64,000 bases of DNA from NCBI GenBank assembly GCA_934096235.1, contig CAKOLO010000003.1, positions 62,001-126,000 of the forward strand, written 5' to 3'. This DNA comes from an uncultured Bacilli bacterium. GTDB lineage: Bacteria; Bacillota_I; Bacilli_A; RF39; UBA660. This document shows, piece by piece, positions 8,021 through 17,283 of the stretch (position 1 is its first letter; each line of letters opens with the position of its first letter). The notes beneath the pieces were generated by a model, which saw only the letters and a list, made by a program, of their open reading frames with translations, was not told the DNA's origin and ran no database searches. A program made the position numbers and the translations under genes.

Positions 8021-11000
8021 TGAAAAAGAAGTTTAGCTTATTATTTATATCTTTACTACTATGTTTGGGTTATGTAAATGCTGAGAGTATTGATGATAAA
8101 GTAACTGTAACTACACATTCACCTCAATTAGTTGGATATCACTGGGTTAAATCTTATAATCCAAAAAAGACATCAACTAAGACTGATTATAAGGTTGATA
8201 ATAAAGTTTATAAGGGAATGACTGCTGCTAAGGCTGCTTGTAAGAGGGCAACTGGTAGTAGTAATGCTAGCGCATGTAGTTATTCTATGGTAACTGTTAA
8301 ATCAAAATGTACACTAGATAATGTTGGAAATTTAAAACCACAAGCTTGTAGAACTCATATAGCAAAAGGAAAATCTTGTACTAAGACTGGAAAAAATAGT
8401 TATAAATGTGTTTTAGCTAATAAAACATATACTGGTTCTAAAGCTCAATCTAATTGTAATAAGTATTGTTTAAATTATACTAAGAGTTGTAACGGTTCTT
8501 GTCAAACTGATCAAGCAAATACAACATATAAAATAGGTGTTAATAAAACAACAACTTCTGGTGGAAATTATGTTGATCAAATTGAACCTTCAAATATATG
8601 GAATTATGTATTAAAGTCAGCTAGTGGTACTACTGATAATGCATATTGTTTACAACCTGGTAAAAAAGGACCTGCTGGTGATCAGTATTGTTTGAATAAA
8701 CAAGTTAATTTGAATGACTGTGATGATAAATTACAAAAACATTATTATTGTGGACTTGCTCAAGCGTTATTCTATACTATGAAGGCTCAAACTGATAGTA
8801 ATGGAAAAACTACTTTTGTAGATAGTGGTGAATATGGATATGGTTCTATTACTACTGCTCTTAGAATGTGGGCTGCATACTATGGTTCTGTTAAGGGAAG
8901 TTCTATTGGTGGTCTTAATGAAATAGGACTTGAAAATGGAAATTTTGATTATTATACAAATACTCCAGTTTATTTAAATACTGCTAAAGCAGCTGCAACA
9001 GGTTATACAGGTAGTCCTTGTGCTACTACTAAATCTAATAATAATATGGGTGTACTTTGTGGAGATGTTATGGATCCTAGTAAGTATCAACATAGTTATA
9101 CAAGATCTATTACATTATTTAATAAAGTACTAGCTATGTTTAATGGAAAAGGTGGTAAGTTCTTAGATGGTCTTCTTGGTGGAACTAATGATGATGAATT
9201 TAAATTAGATGTTCGAAGTGGTTCAGGTGGAGACGCTTCTATGAGTGCTGCATGGCCAAAATCATTTATAGAACAATCAAATTCATCAACTACTACATCT
9301 TCTCAATATAAAATAGAATGTACTAAAGAAGAATTATTAAATAAAAATTCTGCTTGTAGAATGTATACTAAAGTATATATGGAAAAAGATGGTAGAAAGA
9401 CTGAAGTTCCTGCTAGTAGTATTGAAGGATCTTGTTCAAAAGAAAAATGTACTCTTGAAGTAAAAGGAGAAAAAGTTTGTAATATAAATTCTACTAATAA
9501 TTCTTCTACTGTAAAATATACTTTTGATGTTGTATTAAAAGGATATAATTCAGTTGGATTAATAAGAGAGTATAGACATTGTACTAATCCAGGTTCTTAT
9601 CAAATAATGTTTACTGCTGTATTTAATAAAGAAAAGAAAGAGCAAAGTACAACAGAGGGTGGAACTGATAAATCATTTTCTAAATCAACTGTTGTAAGTT
9701 GTCCTTGTGATGATACTAAAAAATGTACTGATTTTAGACCTATTTCTAAAACATTAGGTGGGGATGCAAGTCAAGCTTCTTGTGGAAATAGTTATGATGG
9801 ATATGATAAATTTGATAAAGCAGATCCTTATATGAATTGTATATTAAATCCGTGTAATGATTCTGATAAATTACAATTTAGACGTGAACCTGATGAACTT
9901 GGACTTAATAAAAATGTATGTGATGTTTATTGCCGTAAAGAAGTTGTATTCTTCCTTGCTAATAAAAAGAAAGTTTATGCAGGTATGCAATTTAGATATG
10001 ATATTGGTCCTGCTGTTCTTGGATGTGAAGATGATGTAGATGAGATTGTTAAAAAAGATGCTGCTCTTACGAGTATAGTGCTTCAAAAGAAACAATGTAC
10101 ATCTGAAATATATTATGATCAACCAAATAAATATGGTAATAAAAAATCATGGTTAGAACAGTATGATGAAGCTGTTAAAGAAATGATGGAAGCATTTACT
10201 GAATGGAAGAGAAAAGAATCAACTTATAGTTGGGAAACTGATATAAATGGAAAACCCGATGAAGTATTAATCGAAGGTAAACAATGTTATGCTGGTACTG
10301 GATGTCCTGGTACATGTAATCCTTCTACTTATTTACCTCCAATTCAATGGTACTTATATTGGCCTAATAAAGGTTCTTCTCAAGCATTTAAGTATTGTAA
10401 AGCATCTACTGGTGCAGAAAAAGGTGTTAACTTTAATTTAAATTGTGGTGGAAGTTCTTATAACACATCTTCTGGTAGAGAAAATCGAGCTAGTAGTTGT
10501 TCTGGTACAAGATGTAATTGTAGCACTTGTTGTTCTACTAGAAAAGATGGTAGTCGAAGTTGCCATTCTTGTAACTGTGATCATGGATATCGTACAAGTG
10601 GTTCATGTGTAGCTGGTCAAGCTGGTAACTATAGTACTGCTAAAAATGAAGAAAATGCTGCATATCAAACATATAAAGCTAAATTAGATGCAGTTGCTCA
10701 ATTAATATATGATTTACAAAACTGTAATATGTATGTTGCATCTGGTACTACTGCTCCTAAGATAGAAGATGCATATCAAAGTGTTTCAACATGGCATCAT
10801 GGTACTGTAAAAGCAAGTATTAATAAGAGTGCTAAGGGTTCTGCTAAGAATATTATTCTTGATGAATCTGTGTGTGATGAAGGCGGCGATGATTGTGCTG
10901 AAATGTCACTTGAATATGAAGATGAATTATATGGTAAAAATGTAACAATTGAAAAAGAAACTAAGACTTTACCATCTAAAAATCTTAATGAAACATATTT

Positions 11001-11997
11001 CTGCAAAAATAATGATGATAACAATCCTGATTGTTATGAATATAAGAAAGATCAAGAAGTAGAACTTAGAAAAGGAAATCAAGTTAAAGATCATGATTTA
11101 ATTGAATGTGAAGGAACTATGACTAGTGTTAAGTGTACTAAGAATAAAATTTCTTTACCAACTAATGATTATTCATCATTTGTAATAGTTACTGAAACTG
11201 ATTTCTGGCGTAGTGATAAGTTCTCTGCAAATGCTTATACTGGACTTATTGGAGATGGAGATGGCAATGGATTAAGTACTCCTCTTGGTAATGAAGAATA
11301 TCCAGTAAGTAATGGATTAACTACTGGTGGTAGTACAGGAAATTATGAAGTTAAACAACATATAGACAATGTTAAAATAGTAGTGGATGATAATGTTTCT
11401 CTTGATTATACATGTTCATATGATGTATATAATACGACTAACTTATATGATTGTGCTACTAAGACTAAAGATGGTAAACTTGATTTAACTGCTTGTAAAA
11501 ATAGTTGTTATCAAGTAATAGCTGGTGTTCCAGTAATTAAACCTGAATGTAGTGAATTTGATATTAAAGATACAAATTCTAAAGGATATGGATTTGTTTA
11601 TAGAAATGTAGATTTAAATAATTTATTCCCTAATGAAACAAAAAGACCTACTGGTATTAACTGGGGATCTGATTTAGGAAAAGAAGTAACAAATAAAATA
11701 GAACAAAAAGGTACTGATTTATTTGTTAATGATGAAAATATAAGATATAGTTTTGTACTTTCACCAACTGCGATAAATAGAATTAGAGAGTACAATACTC
11801 AACAAGAAGTAATGGGTGTTGGTTACCAAGATAATAGTTATCTATCTTGTGAATTAGTCACTGATACTATAAATCAAAGTGGATTAAAAGGATTCTATAG
11901 ATGTAGATCTAAATTCTTAGAAGAGATTTCACGATCTAATAATAGTTATGATATTATTACTAAGAAATTTTCTAATCCAGGGGAAGGTGGTAATTAA
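8020..11997 (+). CDS. Giant cysteine-rich secreted protein with a thioester-domain-like segment (1325 aa)
   Basis: A clear signal peptide (about 1-21) leads a 1325-residue protein with about 60 cysteines, extraordinary for a low-GC Gram-positive. There is no membrane helix at the C-terminus and no LPXTG- or NPKTG-type sorting signal. Residues about 195-305 resemble thioester adhesin domains: AYCLQPGKKGPAG matches the Cys-containing motif and GSITTALRMW stands where the TQxAIW motif would be, but the glutamine needed for the thioester is absent. A very dense cysteine patch lies near residues 825-870 (CSGTRCNCSTCC and following). Two helical stretches (about 700-740 and 890-920) may be coiled coils. 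It is coupled to protein B upstream and to the pseudopilin-like gene downstream by overlapping stop/start codons. It may be the extracellular tip or adhesin of the Tad-like apparatus; that is inference. Confidence 0.8.
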   Translation: MKKKFSLLFISLLLCLGYVNAESIDDKVTVTTHSPQLVGYHWVKSYNPKKTSTKTDYKVDNKVYKGMTAAKAACKRATGSSNASACSYSMVTVKSKCTLDNVGNLKPQACRTHIAKGKSCTKTGKNSYKCVLANKTYTGSKAQSNCNKYCLNYTKSCNGSCQTDQANTTYKIGVNKTTTSGGNYVDQIEPSNIWNYVLKSASGTTDNAYCLQPGKKGPAGDQYCLNKQVNLNDCDDKLQKHYYCGLAQALFYTMKAQTDSNGKTTFVDSGEYGYGSITTALRMWAAYYGSVKGSSIGGLNEIGLENGNFDYYTNTPVYLNTAKAAATGYTGSPCATTKSNNNMGVLCGDVMDPSKYQHSYTRSITLFNKVLAMFNGKGGKFLDGLLGGTNDDEFKLDVRSGSGGDASMSAAWPKSFIEQSNSSTTTSSQYKIECTKEELLNKNSACRMYTKVYMEKDGRKTEVPASSIEGSCSKEKCTLEVKGEKVCNINSTNNSSTVKYTFDVVLKGYNSVGLIREYRHCTNPGSYQIMFTAVFNKEKKEQSTTEGGTDKSFSKSTVVSCPCDDTKKCTDFRPISKTLGGDASQASCGNSYDGYDKFDKADPYMNCILNPCNDSDKLQFRREPDELGLNKNVCDVYCRKEVVFFLANKKKVYAGMQFRYDIGPAVLGCEDDVDEIVKKDAALTSIVLQKKQCTSEIYYDQPNKYGNKKSWLEQYDEAVKEMMEAFTEWKRKESTYSWETDINGKPDEVLIEGKQCYAGTGCPGTCNPSTYLPPIQWYLYWPNKGSSQAFKYCKASTGAEKGVNFNLNCGGSSYNTSSGRENRASSCSGTRCNCSTCCSTRKDGSRSCHSCNCDHGYRTSGSCVAGQAGNYSTAKNEENAAYQTYKAKLDAVAQLIYDLQNCNMYVASGTTAPKIEDAYQSVSTWHHGTVKASINKSAKGSAKNIILDESVCDEGGDDCAEMSLEYEDELYGKNVTIEKETKTLPSKNLNETYFCKNNDDNNPDCYEYKKDQEVELRKGNQVKDHDLIECEGTMTSVKCTKNKISLPTNDYSSFVIVTETDFWRSDKFSANAYTGLIGDGDGNGLSTPLGNEEYPVSNGLTTGGSTGNYEVKQHIDNVKIVVDDNVSLDYTCSYDVYNTTNLYDCATKTKDGKLDLTACKNSCYQVIAGVPVIKPECSEFDIKDTNSKGYGFVYRNVDLNNLFPNETKRPTGINWGSDLGKEVTNKIEQKGTDLFVNDENIRYSFVLSPTAINRIREYNTQQEVMGVGYQDNSYLSCELVTDTINQSGLKGFYRCRSKFLEEISRSNNSYDIITKKFSNPGEGGN

Positions 11998-13112
11998 TGA
12001 AACATTCATTTTGGGGATATTTTGTAGTTCTTTGCGGAATAGTAATAGTAGTCATCTTGCTTTTAGTACAAAGGATGACTTCTACTTCCGAAGAAGATTT
12101 CTACTTAGCTCGTGAGGTATTAGAATCTTCTATGATAGATGCAGTTGACTATGGTACTTATAGAACAACTGGTAGACTTGTAATGTCTGAACAAAAATTT
12201 GTTGAAGTATTTATTAGAAGATTTGCTGAAAGCGTTACTAATAATAAAACATATGAATTAGATTTCTATGATATATATGAAGAACCTCCTAAAGCTAGTG
12301 TTAGAGTTAGAACTAGTTCTGGAGATACTGCTAATATTAAAGATACTGTATTTGATGTAAACTTAGATACATTAGTTAGTGGTATTTTAGAAACTATATA
12401 TAGTCAAGCTGATGATGATGGTAATGGAAATAATGGTGGTGATACAACTACTGTTGCTTGTCCTGATGGTGGTCATACAACAATACACTATACACCAAAT
12501 AATCCTGATGGTGGAGACGATGATGATGATAATAATAACAATACTGGAGATGATGATGATTTAGTAACATCATCTGTACAAAATTTCTATTCAGTTGGAT
12601 ATGTATCAAATAAGAATGCTTATAATAGTCAAACTAATTCATGTAATAATTTAAGTACTTCAGGTGGTATGGATTATTTAATGAGTTATACATCATTACC
12701 TAGTGGTTTAAGTGATGCGATTGATGCAGGACGTATAAAGAGTTGTGAAATAATTCCAGGTTCTGCGAGAGTATTTACAAGTTTTGCTGATGTAACTAAT
12801 TATCGTAAATGGGCTAATGAATATGGTCAATATTTAATTGGCTATAATGGTGGAGGAATTAGTGAAGACTTTAACAATTTCTCTAATTTTGCAACTCCTA
12901 GTGAAATAGATAATATTAAAATAACTTGTAATCCCGTACCTGGAGAAGGAACAATTCAAATTAGAGTAATTTACAGTACTAAGACTAATAATAGATCAAC
13001 TGCTAATAAAAATGTTGTAACTAAGGCAGTAGCTAACAATGGTAATACAGTGTATTGTGCAGTTTATACTGGCGTTAGTTGGAAACTTAAGTTTAAGTAC
13101 TCTAGAAACTAA
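11997..13112 (+). CDS. Pseudopilin/TadE-like membrane-anchored protein (371 aa)
   Basis: A short basic N-terminus and a membrane helix (about 7-26, YFVVLCGIVIVVILLLVQRM) are followed by EEDFYLAREVLESSMIDAVDYGTYRTTG, a layout like TadE/TadF minor pilins, where a hydrophobic helix runs into an amphipathic one. There follow an Asp/Asn/Gly-rich low-complexity region (about 140-185) and a beta-rich C-terminal domain of about 180 residues with four cysteines. It overlaps the stop of the giant cysteine-rich gene by one base and ends at a strong terminator, so it closes the first transcription unit of the locus. No family name is certain; a minor pilin or a membrane tether for the giant protein would both fit. 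Confidence 0.75.
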   Translation: MKHSFWGYFVVLCGIVIVVILLLVQRMTSTSEEDFYLAREVLESSMIDAVDYGTYRTTGRLVMSEQKFVEVFIRRFAESVTNNKTYELDFYDIYEEPPKASVRVRTSSGDTANIKDTVFDVNLDTLVSGILETIYSQADDDGNGNNGGDTTTVACPDGGHTTIHYTPNNPDGGDDDDDNNNNTGDDDDLVTSSVQNFYSVGYVSNKNAYNSQTNSCNNLSTSGGMDYLMSYTSLPSGLSDAIDAGRIKSCEIIPGSARVFTSFADVTNYRKWANEYGQYLIGYNGGGISEDFNNFSNFATPSEIDNIKITCNPVPGEGTIQIRVIYSTKTNNRSTANKNVVTKAVANNGNTVYCAVYTGVSWKLKFKYSRN

Positions 13113-13138
13113 AAGAACATTGTGAAATGTTCTTTTTT
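13111..13138 (+). terminator. Strong Rho-independent terminator
   Basis: An 11 bp perfect stem (AAAAGAACATT, 13111-13121, with 13126-13136) closed by a GTGA tetraloop and followed by T residues. It separates the surface-protein unit (6.6-13.1 kb) from the Tad machinery unit. Confidence 0.95.
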
Positions 13139-13281
13139 CTTATGTGAAAGTTTTAATACAATTTAAAATAGTAATTATTAGAATTTAAACTCATCTTTAA
13201 AAACTTATTATAGTCTCTATAAAGTAGAAATTTAAAATCGTAAAATTTCAAATGTAAATTAAAAATTTATCTTTCGTTCTA

Positions 13282-13310
13282 TTGATTTAAAGTCTATAAT
13301 TTTGTATAAT
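13282..13310 (+). promoter_or_regulatory. Promoter of the Tad machinery operon
   Basis: TTGATT (13282-13287), 17-base spacer, perfect TATAAT (13305-13310). The remaining 140 bases between the terminator and this promoter are AT-rich and show no other clear feature. The same hexamers and spacing recur before the pilin-like gene at 18154. Confidence 0.8.
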
Positions 13311-13349
13311 TTATATTGATAATAGGTAAGAATCTTTGGAGGAAAGAAT

Positions 13350-14177
13350 ATGAATAGTTTAATGATAGGGGTTAAAAGATTTTTTAAGAATAAAAATACT
13401 GTTACTATTTTTGCAGTACTTGTTTGTTTGGTTATAATTTATTGGGCTTATTGGTGGAGAATAGAAAAAGCTACTGAACCTAGAATGGTTCCTTATGCTG
13501 TTAAAACATTATCTCCTAGAACATTAATTACATCAGATATGGTTGGTACAAGAAAGGTTCCAGGAAAGGTTATAACTGCTAATGTTATTACTGAATCAAG
13601 TTTAATAATTGGTAAATATGTTAGTAATAAAGTAGAAATACCTGCTGATAGTTTATTTTATAATAATACTTTAATGACATGGGATGAACTTCCTTCTAGT
13701 TTATATGAAGATATTCCTGATGGTCATACTATTGTAGCTTTACCAGTTACTGTTGAAACTACATATGGAAACTCTATATTTACTGGTAATTATATTGACT
13801 TATATTATTCAGGTTATGATGATTCTGATGGTAAATTATTACTTGGTAAATTCATTGAAAGTATTAAAGTACTTGCTGTTACTGATAGTTCTTACAATAA
13901 TATATTTGAAAAGAGTACTAATGTTGAAAAACCTAAGTATTTGATTTTCTCTGTTCCAGAAGATATGCACTTACTTTTAAGAAAGGCTTTATATACATCT
14001 GGTACTATATTCCCAGTTCCACGTAATGCTGATTATTCTAATAATCCAAAAGATACTAGAATTAGTAGTACTTATTTAAAAGATATGATTCTTGCTAAAA
14101 CTGTTAATGTTTCTGAAAAAGATTTAAGTAATATAGAAATAGATAATTCGAATACTAATACTAATGGAGGTGAGTAG
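13350..14177 (+). CDS. cpaB: CpaB/RcpC-like Tad pilus assembly protein, copy 1
   Basis: An N-terminal membrane helix (about 17-36) precedes a SAF domain (about 45-110: VPYAVKTLSPRTLITSDMV and GKYVSNKVEIPADSLFYN) and a second beta-rich region (about 125-225, with VALPVTVETTYGNSIFTG and VPEDMHLLLRKAL). This is the CpaB/RcpC layout, in which the protein sits at the outer membrane face and helps the pilus pass the envelope. At 275 residues it is near the family length. It has an Asn/Thr-rich tail. The start is fixed by GGAGG at 13338-13342. It is first of the operon and is followed at once by a paralogue, so the locus has two CpaB proteins that could form a heteromer. Confidence 0.85.
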   Translation: MNSLMIGVKRFFKNKNTVTIFAVLVCLVIIYWAYWWRIEKATEPRMVPYAVKTLSPRTLITSDMVGTRKVPGKVITANVITESSLIIGKYVSNKVEIPADSLFYNNTLMTWDELPSSLYEDIPDGHTIVALPVTVETTYGNSIFTGNYIDLYYSGYDDSDGKLLLGKFIESIKVLAVTDSSYNNIFEKSTNVEKPKYLIFSVPEDMHLLLRKALYTSGTIFPVPRNADYSNNPKDTRISSTYLKDMILAKTVNVSEKDLSNIEIDNSNTNTNGGE

Positions 14178-14178
14178 G

Positions 14179-15015
14179 ATGAATGGCATTAAGAAGTTAT
14201 TAGGTAATAAAGGTTTTGTTACTGTAATTGCTGGTGTTGCTTGCTTAGTTATATTATTCTTAGCATATAATTATCGTGTTAATAAAGCAATTAATGCTAT
14301 TGAAGTTCCATATGCTTTAAGAGAAATATCTGCTCGTGAAGAGATTAAAGAAGAAGATGTAGGCGTTGTTAAAGTTGCTTCATCATTAGTTACAGGAACT
14401 GTTATTACAAGTAAAAATAATGTAGTAGGAAAATATGTAAACTATAATACTGTTATTCCTGCTGGTAGTTTATTTTATACACCTGAAGTAGTTACTTGGG
14501 AATCAATGCCTGATTCAGCTTGGAATAATATTTATAAAGATTATACTATTGTATCTTTACCTGTTTCTGATAAAACTACTTATGGTAACTCTATATATCC
14601 AGGAGATGCAATTGATTTATATTATTTAACTAGTGATGGTGGAAAATTAGTTTTTGGTAAATTAATTGAAGGTATTACTGTTCTTGCTGTTAAAGATGAG
14701 CAAGGTAATCATATATTTAAAAAAGGTGCTAATCAAAAATCTGCTGCTGCTTTAATTTTCGCAGTACCAGAAGATTTACACTTATTACTTAGAAAAGCTA
14801 TGACTATATCTGGTACTAGTAGTTTAGTTCCAGTTGTTAAAAATGCTAATTATAATCCAGGAAGTACTAAAGTTACTAGTGAGTATTTAACAAATTTAAT
14901 ACTTGCTCAAACTAAAACAGTTCCACTTGATTTTGTAGAGGATACTGGGGACAATAGTGACAATGGAGATAATGGTAATAATGGTAATGGAGGAAATATT
15001 AACATTACCGAATAA
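14179..15015 (+). CDS. cpaB: CpaB/RcpC-like Tad pilus assembly protein, copy 2
   Basis: The ATG at 14179 is chosen over 14164 because GGAGGTG (14166-14172) lies exactly six bases before it and covers the earlier ATG. The product repeats copy 1: membrane helix (about 15-33), SAF domain (VPYALREISAREEIKEEDVGV; GKYVNYNTVIPAGSLFYTP), and a C-terminal region with SLPVSDKTTYGNSIYPGDAIDLYY and VPEDLHLLLRKAM. Identity by eye is high in these motifs and low elsewhere, so the duplication is old. The tail is a Gly/Asn/Asp-rich linker. It starts one base after the stop of copy 1 and is followed by the CpaF ATPase after 23 bases. Monoderm Tad systems lack an outer-membrane secretin, so the partner of CpaB here is unclear. 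Confidence 0.85.
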   Translation: MNGIKKLLGNKGFVTVIAGVACLVILFLAYNYRVNKAINAIEVPYALREISAREEIKEEDVGVVKVASSLVTGTVITSKNNVVGKYVNYNTVIPAGSLFYTPEVVTWESMPDSAWNNIYKDYTIVSLPVSDKTTYGNSIYPGDAIDLYYLTSDGGKLVFGKLIEGITVLAVKDEQGNHIFKKGANQKSAAALIFAVPEDLHLLLRKAMTISGTSSLVPVVKNANYNPGSTKVTSEYLTNLILAQTKTVPLDFVEDTGDNSDNGDNGNNGNGGNINITE

Positions 15016-15038
15016 AAGAAGAAGGAAGGGAATAATTA

Positions 15039-16370
15039 ATGGAGGATGCTGTATTTTCACAAATAGACTTTGGTTTATTAATGCCTCTTTTAGAAGATGA
15101 TGATATTACCGATATATCGTATTCTAATAATGGACAATTATGGGTTAAAACGTTATCACAAGGTGTTAAACCAACTCATATAGAGGGATTAAATAATGAA
15201 GTAATGGAGAAACTTGCTTTTCAATGTTCTAACGTTATGGGTAAGACATTTAATATGGCACATCCATTACTAGATGCTGAAAGTGCTGAGTTACGTCTTA
15301 ACTTTGTTCATGAATCTATTGCTACAAATGGAATTGCTGTTCTAATAAGAAAAACTCCAGCAAAAATAAGATTAAATAAGGATAAATTAGTTAAAGAAGA
15401 TTATGTATCTTTAAAACTTCATGATTTCTTGATGACTTGTGTTAGTGGTCACTGCAATATATTAGTTAGTGGAGAAACTGGTTCAGGTAAAACAGAACTT
15501 GTTAAATACTTAGCAAGTCATATTAAAGAAGATGAAAAGATAATAACTATAGAAGATACATTAGAACTTCACTTAGATAAAATATATCCTACTCGTGATA
15601 TAGTTGCGATGAAGACAAATAATATTGCTTCTTATTCAGATGTTTTAGTTGCATGTATGCGTCAAAACCCAAGATGGATTTTACTTTCAGAGGTTCGTTC
15701 TGCTGAAGCTGTTCTTGCCGTTCGTAACTCAATTTCTTCAGGACATAATATTTTATCTACAATACACTCTGATAAAGCTTCGAGTATTCCAATGCGTCTT
15801 TATTCACTACTTGAAAGTAGTCAAGATATAGATCAATTTGTTAAAGGTATGCATAGATATATTCAAATAGGTATACATGTTAAAGGTTTCTTTTCTAAAA
15901 AATATAATAGATTTCAAAGAGAAATTACTCAAGTTGTTGAATTTTATGTAGATGATGAATCTAACGAAGCTAAAGTTAATGTACTTTATGCTCGTGATTT
16001 GATGGAAAATGAAGTTTATAATAATCCAACATCTCATTTAATAGATTATCTTGCTTCTCAAGGTGTTATGATGCAAGAAGATCCATTTATACCAAAGGGT
16101 AGTGAATTACAAGAAGTAAGTGATGGAAATAAAGAAGAGGATAGTGTTAGTTCTAATACAAGTGAACAAGTTGTTAGTGAAACATCTAACGTAAATAATT
16201 CTCCTGAGGTAAAGATTGCTGCTCCTGTATCAATTGAGCAAGTTGTTCCAAATGAGGTAGTTCAACCAAGTGTACAAGAATCACAAATTATACCTGAAGA
16301 AGAAAAATTAATTATAGAAGAACCAGTAGTTAATAAAACTACTAATGATATAGAAATGGTAGAAATTTAG
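15039..16370 (+). CDS. cpaF: CpaF/TadA-type secretion ATPase
   Basis: This is the motor ATPase of the Tad/type IV filament superfamily. Walker A is GETGSGKT (residues 145-152), the Asp box follows in ITIEDTLEL, Walker B is WILLSEVRSAEA and the His box is LSTIHSDKASSIPMR. The N-terminal domain (about 1-120) is the usual CpaF region that carries MAHPLLDAESAELRLNF. The catalytic part ends near residue 345; the last 95 residues are an acidic, low-complexity tail (SEQVVSETSN and repeats of VVxxxVVQP type) not typical of CpaF, perhaps a docking or regulatory extension. It hexamerises at the membrane and works with TadB/TadC encoded next, 14 bases downstream. Confidence 0.95.
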   Translation: MEDAVFSQIDFGLLMPLLEDDDITDISYSNNGQLWVKTLSQGVKPTHIEGLNNEVMEKLAFQCSNVMGKTFNMAHPLLDAESAELRLNFVHESIATNGIAVLIRKTPAKIRLNKDKLVKEDYVSLKLHDFLMTCVSGHCNILVSGETGSGKTELVKYLASHIKEDEKIITIEDTLELHLDKIYPTRDIVAMKTNNIASYSDVLVACMRQNPRWILLSEVRSAEAVLAVRNSISSGHNILSTIHSDKASSIPMRLYSLLESSQDIDQFVKGMHRYIQIGIHVKGFFSKKYNRFQREITQVVEFYVDDESNEAKVNVLYARDLMENEVYNNPTSHLIDYLASQGVMMQEDPFIPKGSELQEVSDGNKEEDSVSSNTSEQVVSETSNVNNSPEVKIAAPVSIEQVVPNEVVQPSVQESQIIPEEEKLIIEEPVVNKTTNDIEMVEI

Positions 16371-16383
16371 TAGGAGGTGTTAT

Positions 16384-17283
16384 ATGTATTTTGAAATTAT
16401 TATTGTAGCTATTATTGTTATATTTGTATTAATATATAGAAAAAATACTGGTGACAATTCATACAAGTTTATTACTAAGACTGTAGCTAATACTTATGAA
16501 AAATATGCTCCTTATTCATTTAAAGTTGTTCGTGAGAAGGCTAAAGAATTGGGACAAGAATATACTACTCGTCAATATGTAATTCAAATAGTTATATTTG
16601 GTGTAGGAGCAGCATTTGTTTCATTCTTATATTTCTATAGTATTATATGGAGTATAGTATATGCTACTGCTGCTATAATGATTATTCCATATTTAACTTA
16701 TATGAGATGTAAAAAAGCTTATAGTGAATATATATTTGAACAAATTCAAGTATATACAACAAATGTTATAATGGAATTTAATACTACTCAATCATTTGTT
16801 AAAGCTTTAGAAGGTGTTAGAGATTCTGAAGTATTAGAAGAACCATTATTAGGAGACGTTAAAGAAATGATTCAAATGTCTTATGAAAATGGTACTATTG
16901 ATGAAGCAATTCGTTTTATGAATGAAAAATATGATTATTATGTAATCAAGAATATGCATCAATTATTCTTACAAATTACTAAAGAAGGTTCTAAGGATTC
17001 AGGTGAAGCTTTAGAAGGTATGCTTCAAGATATAGATATGCTTGTTGAAAGTGTATATCGTGATAGAATTGATAGAACTACATTCTATAAGCAATTCTGT
17101 ACATTTGGTGTTGCACTTTACTTATTAGTATTATTAGTACAATTATTGTTAGGGGATTCTAGTTATACTCAATTGCTTGAGCAATGGTATGTTCAAATAT
17201 TACTTCATGGTGTAATATTGATTAATACATACTTCTTACTATCAGGTATTAAATATTACCATGAGGATGTAGGTGCTGAATAA
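16384..17283 (+). CDS. tadB: TadB-like inner-membrane platform protein
   Basis: The protein has an N-terminal helix, a pair of helices near residues 58-100, a cytosolic GspF/T2SSF-type domain (about 120-215, including VIMEFNTTQSFVKALEGV and LFLQITKEGSKDSGEALEGM) and two C-terminal helices (about 230-290). This is the TadB arrangement. TadB and TadC form the membrane platform over which the CpaF motor extracts and adds pilins. The 299-residue length fits. Its stop overlaps the start of the next gene (TAATG), indicating coupled translation of the two platform subunits. Confidence 0.9.
   Translation: MYFEIIIVAIIVIFVLIYRKNTGDNSYKFITKTVANTYEKYAPYSFKVVREKAKELGQEYTTRQYVIQIVIFGVGAAFVSFLYFYSIIWSIVYATAAIMIIPYLTYMRCKKAYSEYIFEQIQVYTTNVIMEFNTTQSFVKALEGVRDSEVLEEPLLGDVKEMIQMSYENGTIDEAIRFMNEKYDYYVIKNMHQLFLQITKEGSKDSGEALEGMLQDIDMLVESVYRDRIDRTTFYKQFCTFGVALYLLVLLVQLLLGDSSYTQLLEQWYVQILLHGVILINTYFLLSGIKYYHEDVGAE

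Noticed and set aside
9871..10122. Minus-strand open frame inside the giant cysteine-rich gene (others at 10797-11024 and 11598-11795)
   Set aside because: No RBS or family similarity, and composition follows from the codons of the large gene; they are shadows.
11940..11997. Sortase signal at the end of the giant protein (NPGEGGN)
   Set aside because: No hydrophobic segment or basic tail follows; it is simply the C-terminus.
13139..13281. Small RNA gene or riboswitch in the spacer between the surface and Tad units
   Set aside because: The stretch is uniformly AT-rich with no stable hairpin or conserved aptamer element that I can see.
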